Shown piece by piece: positions 27,401 through 39,071 of a stretch of DNA of 64,000 bases. The stretch is from Linyphia triangularis (lineage: Eukaryota; Arthropoda; Arachnida; Araneae; Linyphiidae), in the NCBI GenBank assembly GCA_963978545.1, contig OZ021732.1, positions 27,186,123 to 27,250,122 of the forward strand. Direction: 5' to 3'. Below the pieces are notes generated by a model. The model was not told the DNA's origin, ran no database searches, and saw only the letters and a program-made list of their open reading frames with translations. Positions within the stretch are counted from its first letter, which is position 1. Each line of letters opens with the position of its first letter. The translations under genes and the position numbers were made by a program.

Positions 27401-30400
27401 CTGAGAAATTTTTTTTCAAATTGTTGATTTTCGTTTTAGTTTTCTGTTTTGAATTATCCTGTATGCATTTATTATTCTAATTATGATCTGTGTGTTTGCT
27501 TCAGACATGCTTGACTGTTAAATCTAAATAAAAATATAATGAATAAACTTTTTGTTTCCACAGGATTTGTTTTTCTTTGGATGGGGATATGAGAAGGTCA
27601 AAAGAAGTCTAGAAAATTACCATCTAAATTTTTTGAAACAAAAGACTGCTAAAGAGACATTTACAGCACTTTTAAACAGTTGCTCTGATTTTGACAAGGT
27701 AAATATTAGAGTAACGTTTAGAAATTTCAAAATAAAAATGTGTATTTAATTCTTTTGTAACTTGCACTGTAGACATGAAAGGTTAATACTGTGTGCACTC
27801 AAACCTTCAAATGAATACCATAATATCTAATATATATATATCCCATAAAAAGTTTTTAATATAAATCCTTTATATGTATTGCCACTTTTTATATTCATTA
27901 ACTAAGCACTGTTTCTTGGGGTTGGCATCTAATTTTAAGTATTAAAAACATCTCTATCAGCAAAATATGTAGTTTTCAAAATTTATTCATTAAAAATGAA
28001 TGGGAATTTATGCACTCTCATCCAAATATCTTTTATTTATTTGGATTAAAACAATTTCATTATTTATTTATTAAAACAATTTTGGCAACAGGAAAGAGTT
28101 TCTTCAATGATTCCTTAAATGCTATATCAGCTCGATAGGATGACAGCAAGTAGATTTATTAGTATTTCATAAAAGAGACTTTTTAGTGACACCCGCCAAA
28201 ATTTTATAGAATGCATCGACATTGAATCTATCTACCAAGTTTCAGCTCAGTTGGATGAAAGCAAGGGAGTCAAATAGGTCTCTGCAGATTTGCCCACCAT
28301 CGACATACCCAGCCACATATAAAATCGAAGTTAATATAAAGGATTTAAGAAAGAAATTGTTCAATGATTACAAATCACTCATAATAAGAACACTGATGTC
28401 TCTTCCTAAACTTTCCAAATACACAGATATATGTGGGTGGTTTAAACGAAAGTGGTATAATTCTAAAAGCAATTTATTTTTTCATTAAGGTGAAATTTGA
28501 CAACAGTTTTCATCAAAACTTCATCAATTAATATCATATACAAAGTTAAATTTAATGGGCATAATAAATTGTATCTTTTAATTAAAATGCACCATAACAA
28601 GGTTAGTGTATCTCTCTAATTTGATACAATATGAAATATCTGGCTTATTCTTACCACTCTAGCCTAGTCAACCGGACCATTTTGTCACTGTGAGCATCTA
28701 GGCATTAGCCAAATTCCTTAGTGTTTCTCCTTGGTGGTTTGTTTATGCATAGGGTTCCCACAGTCCTTGAAATTTGTTTGATGAAGTATGGTCCTTGAAA
28801 AAAGGATGAGGTCCTTGAAAGTCCTTGAATTTTTAAGCAACTACCAATAATCTCTGCCTCTGTTATTTTTCGCCTCCATTTTGTATTTTTATGTCAAAAG
28901 AATATAATTTTAGGGTCCTTGAGTTTTGTTAAAAAGGTCCTTGAAAGTCTTTGAATTTTTTCTTCGGTAAGAATGGGAACCTTGATACTGTTTATAAAGA
29001 AATACTGTTGTACAATATTTAACCCTCTTTTCTTCTAAAATTTGTTTTTGCTACATCAGAGATGAAGGTAATAAATTAGATAATTTTTAATTATATGCTT
29101 TATTTTTTCTATGTAAAACTCATTAAGACAAAATTATTAGTGAGACATATAATCTCAATCAATTAGACACTCCTTAAGTACTTGCTCCTCGAATATGGTC
29201 CCCACCTCTCATTTTGATTATGGCTTATCCATTTCACCACTTTTGAAAGACAAAACAACTTTTAGTGATTGTGAAATTATAATAGTCTAACTGTTGAGTA
29301 ATTTGCCAGAAGAGAAAAGGATTTCTACCAAAAGTAATCGCCAAAATTTGGCCATTTGGCATTTTTTATCGTTCTAGTAAACTGAAAAGTGCTTTTCTTG
29401 CAGGCAGGATTTAATCAAATGGATTGCACAGAAAGTTCTTCCAACTGGAACATGTCCTTGTTTCAAATACTTGGCCGAGCTAAGGGAAGTAAGTTGTGGA
29501 GACCTACAATGTTTTAAAAGCATATATTTTTTTATAAAAACTATGTTAGACATGATTTATCTATATTTTAATTATGATGTTGTGATCATTTCACCCATAT
29601 AAATTTTTTAAGAAGCATGTAACCTAAACATTCCTGTTTTTTCATAATTGTGCTTTAGAAATAAATACGAGCTTATCAAATGAATAAATATAAGCCTATA
29701 AATGAATCGTACTGGAACTGGACCTACTATTATTTACACATTTCCTAATAACAGTTCAAATAAATTATTTTTTATCATAGAAACTTTTATTTTTGAAAAG
29801 GAATGTAAGCATTTTAAATATTTTGAAAACATATTTTTGCATTTAAAACTTCATGCATAATCAACATATTTTCAAACTTTTTAAATAGACTACATACAGG
29901 TGTCTCAAAAGTGACTTTCTGTTTTTAAAAATTAGCATTTCAATAAGATTCACTCATCAAGGATTTTTATATTCAATAAAATTTAGATTGTTTTTCTGAA
30001 TTTTATTGAATTTCCAATGACATGCAATTAGTAGTTTCAGTCCCTAAGAGTAACAGCTTTTGAAATGATCTTTTTAAAAAATTACGAGTCACTTTTTTTC
30101 GTCATCTCACTATTTGTTTAAAATCAGAAGACATCCTAAAAATGTGCACTATCACAATTCCCATGGATTTTTAAAAACTGCTTCATTTCAGCTTTCAATT
30201 TTAAGGACCTTTAAGAATTCCATATTTTTTTAAACTGGATCCTTAAACACTTTTTTTTTCCCCTTAAAATGTAACAATCTCAATTTTCTGAGTAGTATTT
30301 GCTTAAAAAATGTATGGCTCATTTCTTAAGTTCTTTCTTCATTTCCTTCCATTCAAAATACAAATGCTGGTCTGTTTTCCCTTGTGGCATTCCATAAAAC

Positions 30401-33400
30401 TTTTTTCCTCCTTCATCTAATGATATTCCTCCACAGCATTGTCCTTGCACAAAGAAATCTCCAATATGACCAATCTTAATGATTCATTATGACTTTTTAT
30501 AAGTTTTTGACAGGCCTTTTATGTATTTTGGATCCTCAAAAAGTCCTTAGACACTCTTCTTTTTTTTCTTTCTTTTTTTTTAATTAGAAAAAGGAGTGGT
30601 TGGTTTTATTATTTGTATGTTTAACAAATATTTAACTTAAGTTGTATGAATAACAATTTATTTTTAAATAATATAATTTAAAGTTAACATTATAATAATC
30701 ATGTAAATGAGTAAATTTTCAAATATTTATTCAGGAAAAAATTTTTAAATTTGCAAATAATATACTCTAAATGCCTATTAATTTAAATTAAGCGAGTTTA
30801 AAAAGAAATACATTTAATATTTTAGGTTTCGATGCTGACGTGTATAGTGATTTTGCACATCTCTTAGCTACTTCTTCCAATGTGGAGAGTGCAAATGTTC
30901 CTCAAGCCATGCAGGTATATTCACTTCTAATATGAAAAAATATATATTGCAATTTTACATTGCTTATAGTTAAAATTATTTTTTATGCATTTTTTATAGG
31001 AAATATCCCTGCAAATAAAGAAAGATATAAGCATAGAGAAATTCAAATCAATGTCAGACGAGGTAAAGTTTTTAATTTAGCATTATGTTTCTCTTTACAA
31101 TTAAGTGAACCTAGTATGGTTGCTCTATAATAGTAAGTTCCTAGTTATTAGTATTAATCGTTTATGTTATTGCTTAATTTATTCTTAATATTCCTAATAA
31201 ATATTACTGTATACCTAGCAGAATGCTTCAAAATAATTAAAAAACTCAAGTGTTATAAAAGAATGTGTTACCATGCTTGTATGGTTCCATAGTCTTGTCA
31301 CCCTCTGATGAAGACCTCACAAACTGATCTTTTCTTTGGTAATCAGATAAGAAGGAATAATCTTGAGATTTTTTTTATATTATAGGACGCTTTTAAATGG
31401 CTGAAGACATCCTCATCTTTAGCCGGATATAAATTTCAACAATTTATTAAAAGACATGGCCACAGATGTCTTAAAGAGGTATTTTATCAAATGTTTTTCT
31501 TAATGTATCCTATTACATGTTTATGTGCATGATATAAAAATGTGATTTTCATATTATATTTTCTTTATGGTTTAATCATTTCAGCTTGATGTTCAATCAA
31601 TCACATGGGCAATGAACCCAAAACTTTTAGTGAAACTTTTGCAGGTAAGAAATAAATTCCATGGACATTTACTGTTGAGTTAAGTAGCAGCTTAGTGTGT
31701 GAAAATTTTAAATTTTTCAGGCAGGCAGTTGATATCTAATCAATATTATAAACTAATATATAGTATATTTCCAAAATATCTGACAAAAATGTAAAGACAG
31801 AGGAAACCGAAATAAGCAAATTTTGTAATGGAAACTGTGTGTGCAAAAGACATGTACAGCATTAAAACAGGTGCATTACGATGGGAAATAGTCTTGTAGG
31901 GAAATTAATAATCCATTCAAAAAATTTCGGAAGATTCAAACACATTATCAGAAGAAATGTTCAGTAATATTTCACAAAGATAAACAGCTTTATTAGTATC
32001 TTGTTACTTACTTTTTGAGAATTTTGTAAAATGTACTTATGAAATTGATCGCTAAGTGCAGTTTGAGCATCAATTAATCAAGAGTTTTCCTTGAAACAAA
32101 TTAAAAATATTAAGAACATGTCTCAAATATGCACGGCACCATTCAGATAATTAAGAATAACCTATCTATTTTAATAATTTTAAAACAATTTTTCTATAGA
32201 ACCTTACAGGAGTTGAAAAAGGTGTAGAAAAAAAAGAGGAGAAAAGTTATGAAACAACACTGTCTGAGCTTCATGTTCCACTTGGATTTATATCTAAGTT
32301 AGTAAATTATCTGTATATGTTTTTAAATCACTGAGAAAGTCTAAGAAGGAGCTAACATTTATGAAATTAACATAATAAAATTTTTTGTAGGCTTATGTTA
32401 AAGTTTGTCTTGCCAAATTGCCGTAGAGCTGTACGAGGGAGAGAAGCTGGAAAAGTAAGTTGTTTTGTTCTTTTATAATTTTCCTGCATTTTTTTATTAA
32501 CATTACTTAAACCATCAATTAGCTACATTATTTTATTATAAAATTAGTAGTGTGGCATTAACTGATTCCGTTCTGCTTTCCATTCTGAAGCCTGCTCTAC
32601 CAGCTTTGTCTATACATTTTCAAAAAACTTAAATGACATAAATGCTGCATCAACAGACATATACCATGAAGAGTTTTGAGAATCAGGGTACAACTGAGGT
32701 CTTTAGAAAGTTGAAACTATTCAATTTAAGTTCAACACAAATCATTGAAAATAATGGCTATGGTTAATAGATTAGTAAAAATATAGGTTGTATTGCATTA
32801 AATGAGGTGTGTAGTTTCAAAACTAGCTCCATTCATTTTTTTTTTTTTTTTTTAATTTTAGGAGAGCAGACAAAAACCATCACATTTCCATGCTGATTTT
32901 TGTTATTCTTTAATTATGTATTTGAAGAACCAAAGTCCTTCATTGTTTGAAGATTAATTTAAAACTTATTGGTAGAACACATAATTAGAAAAAATAATAA
33001 AAATCATTTTGGAAAAGATGTGAATGGAGCTGTTTGTGAAGGTACACACCTCAAATTTACTTTCTGTAAATATTTTAACCAAATTCAATGTGGTGATCAA
33101 TATGTAGACTAATTCTGAATTACAAATTTTTAAATTGCACGAATATACTCTTCAAACTTATTATTCATTTGTCAGTGCAATTTTTTAGATTGGCTGGTTG
33201 CATAATAGATTTTCTGGTACAAGAGTTATACCACTCCCTGAACATTGTGAGAGCAGTGATGGTCAAGGTGGGGATGACTTCCAGGAAGTCTTTCGAGGTT
33301 GCCCCGCATTTGTGTTTCAAATGTGAGAAAACCCGGAAAACTTCAAAGAGGCAGCCTATCAATTTAAAGTTTATCTGTCTCAATGAATACTTACTTTTAA

Positions 33401-36400
33401 AGCTGAGTATTCATTTTGATAGATATCTCTTACACAATCTGCCTCTTAGGCATGAACCAGGCAAATTTTTAAGGTTTACAGCTACACTTAAAACATGTAA
33501 ACCCTAAATTATCAGAGAAATCAGTGATTTAAAAAATGTAATGCCTAAAATATCAAGAAATGTAAAAAATGTATTACTTTTATTATAAAAAAAGCTTTAA
33601 TTTATGATTACCCAAAAATAGCTAACTCTAATTAATTAAATCTGGTGTTGTCACATTATATACTATGTGTTCGGTTCTGCGCATTTGTGCCATATGTGGA
33701 TGCAAGATGAGTAGATGATAATCATTATATTACAGATTATTTCACATTTTTATTGAGATGTGTTTGAATAGCAAGTTTTTGAAAAGCTGGACAGATAAAT
33801 TATATTAAATAACAGGATGAATTCAAGAATAACGCAAACATAACATACCTCCAGGACAGCAACAGAGATATTTATTACAACTCGCATACTAAGAGTAACC
33901 TTAACATGACAGCAAGTGGTGCCACTTAGTGACAAGAAGCTTATTTAAACTAACATTTCAAAAGTTTTCCCTTGATTAGGATGAGGCATTTTTGCCATTA
34001 AAGACTTCTCAGAGGACCTCTTTACACTTGGTCAGTAGTATTAATCTAGTTGTCACTATGTTCTGTTGCATAATGACATTTATTTAACTCTTGCTGTGGG
34101 AAAATCCAATCAACCAACATCATTAAACATATTAGTACACTTTTAATAATTGTTCTTAATTTTTTTTAAGAGTTTGTGTTACTTTTATTTTCAGTCTCTT
34201 ACTATTAAGTCCTTTGATCTCTGGAGGCAAGGTTACCGGCACCTTGCGCAGCAGATGGTGTCTGAAGGTCGCATTCCTGATGCAGATTTAATATTCTTTC
34301 TACCACTTGATGAAATTAGGGAATTATTAGAAACAAGATGTCCAAGTATTATCTCAAGGTAGTTCACCTAGAAGAAATCTTTTTATATATATATTTTACT
34401 TATTTGTATCTATTGAGCAAATTAAGTACAGCAATTGCAGTAAAAACATGCCCAGTTATTGCTAACATACAATTTCTATTAATTTTAATGCTCCGTTGTG
34501 AATGTATTTAAGAATTGAACAAAGTTTCTATGATGTTTATGTTATTTGATTTATTTGATAGAGCGATTTATAGAAGAAAGGTATTTCCTACCCTTGATGC
34601 TTACAAGTTTCCTGAAATAATGCATGGAATTCCCAATCCTGTAAGTGTAATATATGAAATAAGTAATTCAATTTTGATTTTCTTTACTTTCTAATTCACT
34701 GCCTGTTAGTGGTAGTTGATAGTGCATTACAAATTTTACAACTCAGTTTTGACACCCTTTTAATGCCTTATCGAATCCAAGCTTGGAATACATACATAAA
34801 CATGATGACAATACAGTACTTCATCATAATTATATAAAATATGCTGTTGTAACTGACTAAAGCATAAACACACATGTCCAAATACTTAGAATAATCACTT
34901 TTTCTAGTGTTTAAAAAAATATACATCAAAATGGAATTAAATTTGGTATACAGATAGAAATATGTTGAAGAAGATAAAAATGATACAAAGCAATGATAAA
35001 GTGACTTTTTTTCTTCTTCTAAATAATTGAGTTATCAGAAAAAAAAGTTATACAAAAAAATGGTTTTCAGTTTCACTGAAATAAAAATAATTTAAAAAAA
35101 GGAAATCTGAAAATTTATAAGGTGTGTAGCATTCTTTGGCAGCCATTTGCACAATGATTTTTCATACTTTCAATAAGTGTTTTGATTATCTGTGCTCAGC
35201 GATTCCCAGACATGTAAGAAAGCGGTTTTTAAATCTGGAACCAAGCTTTTATGGGAGACAGGAGACTGCAGTACTTTTCCCAAGCATGTACTACATAAGC
35301 TCTATCAGATTGAAGCCAGGGGAGTTGGCAGGCCACTACATGCATTTAATGTCTTCACTTTCAAGGAAGCTGTTGGCCAAGGTTGCTCAGTAAGGAGCCA
35401 CATTACAATCCATTAAAATAAAATCCACACCAACAGCACCTTGAAAAAAGTGAGGAATAAGTTCAAGCACTTTGTCTCTAAACCACTTACTGGTAACAGA
35501 CCCCTTGTCAAAAATGTGGAAGTCAGTGCGTCTGTCCAACATACCAGACCATAACTCCCTGCCTAGCAAAATGATGTTTTTCTATGATGTTTGTTTCGTC
35601 AAAACTGATACCATAAAGGTGTTGCCTTCAAAATACACATTTCAAAATGACCAATTTAAAAGGAAAAGTAAACTGCTAATTCCTTAATTTTCAAATTTAA
35701 TTCAACTTCTGTATCATTATTCTTCTATTATATCTTGTAATAAACTTTTTTATTTTTTTATCTAACTATCTTTTATCCTTTCACATCACTATTCTTCCTT
35801 TTACATTCTTATAATAACACTAATATTTTTCCAGGATCTTATTTTTTTAATTCTTGGAAAGTTACTAAAACAATATATAAAAAGGGATTGTCAACTGAAG
35901 CTTAAAAAAACAAGTACTTTCACTGTAATCGCCTTTACCTAATCAAACAAAATTTCACCACCTTTTTTTCTTGACCTAATGCCTTTAATCCCATTATGAT
36001 GCTATATTCAAATTCTTTATGTGCTACTAGATGTAGTTAAAACCTCAGTTTTCACAAAAACTTGGCATTTCTCTTTGATCCCTTTACCTTTCATTTATAT
36101 AATACAGTAAACCACTTATTTCTCTTTCAATCAAAAGGTAAATTACTGCCTTTTATTTTAGGTCAACTTATCTTCTGAATCTATGGATACATACGAATTT
36201 GTCGCCGATTTAACATTGAAAGGTAATTAATAGTTAACTTTAAAAGTTGTATTTTAACTGCATCATAAAAATCTTATAAGATAACAAACAACTGGAAAAA
36301 AGCTGTGTAAATTAAGATCTATGAAGGCCTTTGAAAATAGTATCAACCATTAAACTTTTAAGGCACTTCTGATTATTCCATGGTAACTTTTGACTATTGA

Positions 36401-39031
36401 TTGTCAAATATCCCTTGTGCCTGATGTTAGTTGTGTTTTTTTATCTTGGTGTAATTTTTAATTAGGTCTTAAATCGCTAATCCCCAGTGTACTGTGCATC
36501 AGTAGCTGTCCGTTTAAGACTACAGTTACACCTTTTCTGCTATTTCAGTATAAATCGTAAATTAAAATAGCATGTATTTCAATTTTTCATGTGTACTTAA
36601 ATAATTGCCTCATTTGCAAATCTGAATAAAAGCATTACGAACTAGGTTTAGAATAATTAAAAACTTGCATGTATTTGCTTGGCTGGGTTTTCACTGAAAT
36701 CATGGAATGAAAGTTAATGACTTTTTAAGGACCTAAATATTACTTTTTAAACATCTTCAAAAATTTGCTTTCATACATCAGCTCTTTAATATGCGACTTT
36801 ACAGCTGTGTGGCCCAGAGGTTAATATCAAAATCTCTCATTTGCATTGTGCATTATAAACAGACTTTGATGAAGGTCTTTGACCTTTTGCCTCGCAAAAC
36901 ATAAGCACTAATCTCACATCTTTGTCTCACAATGTACAGTGTGTAACTAAAACCATTCGATTTCTACTCCACCAATCAGCTAATACAAACAAAACAATGT
37001 ACAAGTTGATGTATATGTTATACAAATACACCAGAAAATGTTGGTGCAACTTGGATAAGGGACAAAAACTAAGGACTTAGGACCTTTAAAAAAATTTCAA
37101 GAACTTTTAAGGCCTGGAAAACAAGTTAAAGAATATTAAGCACTTAAAATTATTTGTAATGACCATGGGAACGCTGCTTGGGAAAAAAATAGAATGTATA
37201 GTGTTATTTTATTATTATTATTATTATTAATTGAATCAATAAAAAGCATAAGTGTTGTGGTGTTTTCAAGAAATCCTGAATTCATTTTTTGTGACTGTGG
37301 AAAGTAAAAAAATTTGACAAAGTCTGTAGCATTACTTTTTATTTCCAGAAGATTCACCACAAATTATAAGTAAATTATTATTGTAAAATCAAAGATATCA
37401 ACAATTCCTTTATGATACCAAATGTATCAATCAATTTGCAGCTTTTATAGTTGAAATTCTCAATTGAGTTTTTTTTTTCCCTCACAAAACTATTTAATTT
37501 CAAAATGTATAATTTAATTTCTTATTTTTCATTAGGTATTCCTGTGAGCCAAGGTGTGGCAAAAGGCTACGCTAGAGTGGCCATGACACTAGAAGAGGCT
37601 TCCCATCTTAAGGTGTGAATTAATTTTTTTAACTATGCAAAACATATTGCATTTAAGCGAAATTCCTAAAAAAGAATTTACTTTCCAGCAAGGAGAAATT
37701 CTGATTACATACTGCACAGACATTGGCTGGAGTCCTTATTTTCCCATCATTTCTGGTGTTGTTACTGAATTGGGTGGCCTCATATCTCATGGTAGGTTTG
37801 AACAAATTTAATTTAAAATGCAAAAATACCATTTAATTCAATTACTTATTAGAAATGAAGCGACGGCAAGTTTTGTAGCATCTTCAAATAGAATTCTGAA
37901 ATTGCTATCGAATGATAGGAAATACTAGTAATTTACAAATATCTTGTCTGTCCTACTAAATTCAACTAGAAATGTCTGACAGAACAATCGTAATTTTTTA
38001 TTTTTTTTAATTCAGCTAGTTGGTTATATTTAACTCATCAAGTTTTGAATAGGCTAATATTCTACAAAACTAGAATTTTTTTTACAATATTGAATTTTGT
38101 TGTTTTCCCACTTGTCACCCAATGTCTTCTCTTATAAACTGGGTTAAACTTAGATGCATTACCCGTCATCATTAATGCAAGTTGCGAACTAATATGCAAT
38201 TGTATAATTTGTTTGGACTTATTTTCATTATTATTTTTTTAATTTTTGATTTATATGCTTGAAAATGAAATTATACATTGTTTTAAGATAAACTGTGTCA
38301 TAATTTTAAATCTAAATTAAAGAGAGGTAAAATTATCCAATTCAATAGGAACTTACAATCTTTAATTGCCCTTCCTGCAAATCTAGAGATTTTCCTATTA
38401 TATTTATCAAATACAATATATCCCAGTTAAATTATTATTGTTAATATATTATTTGAAGATGCACTAAAATCATGTATCAGAAAAATAGTAAGTACTGTGC
38501 CATTTAAATTTTTTTTAACTAATTCACTCAACATAATTGAAATATCCAAGCAATTATGATGATGCACTATTTTTTTTCAAATAGGAGCAGTAGTCAGTCG
38601 TGAGTATGGTTTGCCATGTGTTGTGGGATTGCAGGGTGCAACTAAATTATTTCAAACAGGTATGCTGAATTATTTCATATACTCAACTACTATTGTAAAC
38701 ATATTTATATATTGTTTCACCTAATAAAAATGATAGATTGAATTTATTATGACTGCTATTTCACTGGTAATATTTACACTATTAATATTTTAAATGTTGC
38801 TTAAGTAATGATTGATGATAATTAAGAGACATTGTAAACAAGTTTTAGCTTTAAGTAAAACTTCTTTAATGCATTTCGATTTGTTATTTTGATTGATTTT
38901 ATAATTAAAAATTCATAAACTTAATCATATCAAGAACTGTAAAAAAATACTCTAAAATGCCATGCATTATACACCACATTTTGGTGGGAAAAAAAATTAC
39001 TGCAATTATATTCTCTGTCAAAAATATTAAG

Positions 39032-39071
<40 letters not shown>

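Larger units (their letters stand above)
23135..36222 (+). other. Middle helical region of the PEP-synthase-like protein (exons 19-32)
   Basis: Residues about 578-1022. It starts with GEVMPGATSPLG, a motif that follows the ATP-binding half in rifampicin-phosphotransferase-like proteins, and is then mostly helical. In bacterial rifampicin phosphotransferase this position holds the acceptor-binding domain, so substrate specificity of this protein should lie here; that is inference. Exon 20 (25140-25244) codes 35 residues, including CKYFLSGMLPFYNHM; it is phase 0 on both sides and falls between exons 19 and 21. Exons 28-30 give the NCRRAVRGREAGKSLTIK stretch, then RQGYRHLAQQM, a conserved arginine-rich helix before the swivel domain. 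Confidence 0.7.

Noticed and set aside
33165..33507. Overlapping open frames on both strands in intron 29
   Set aside because: Composition is a little more protein-like than the surroundings (the - strand has TLTITALTMFREWYNS), but no domain was recognised, neither frame fits the neighbouring exon phases, and a repeat relic is the likeliest source.
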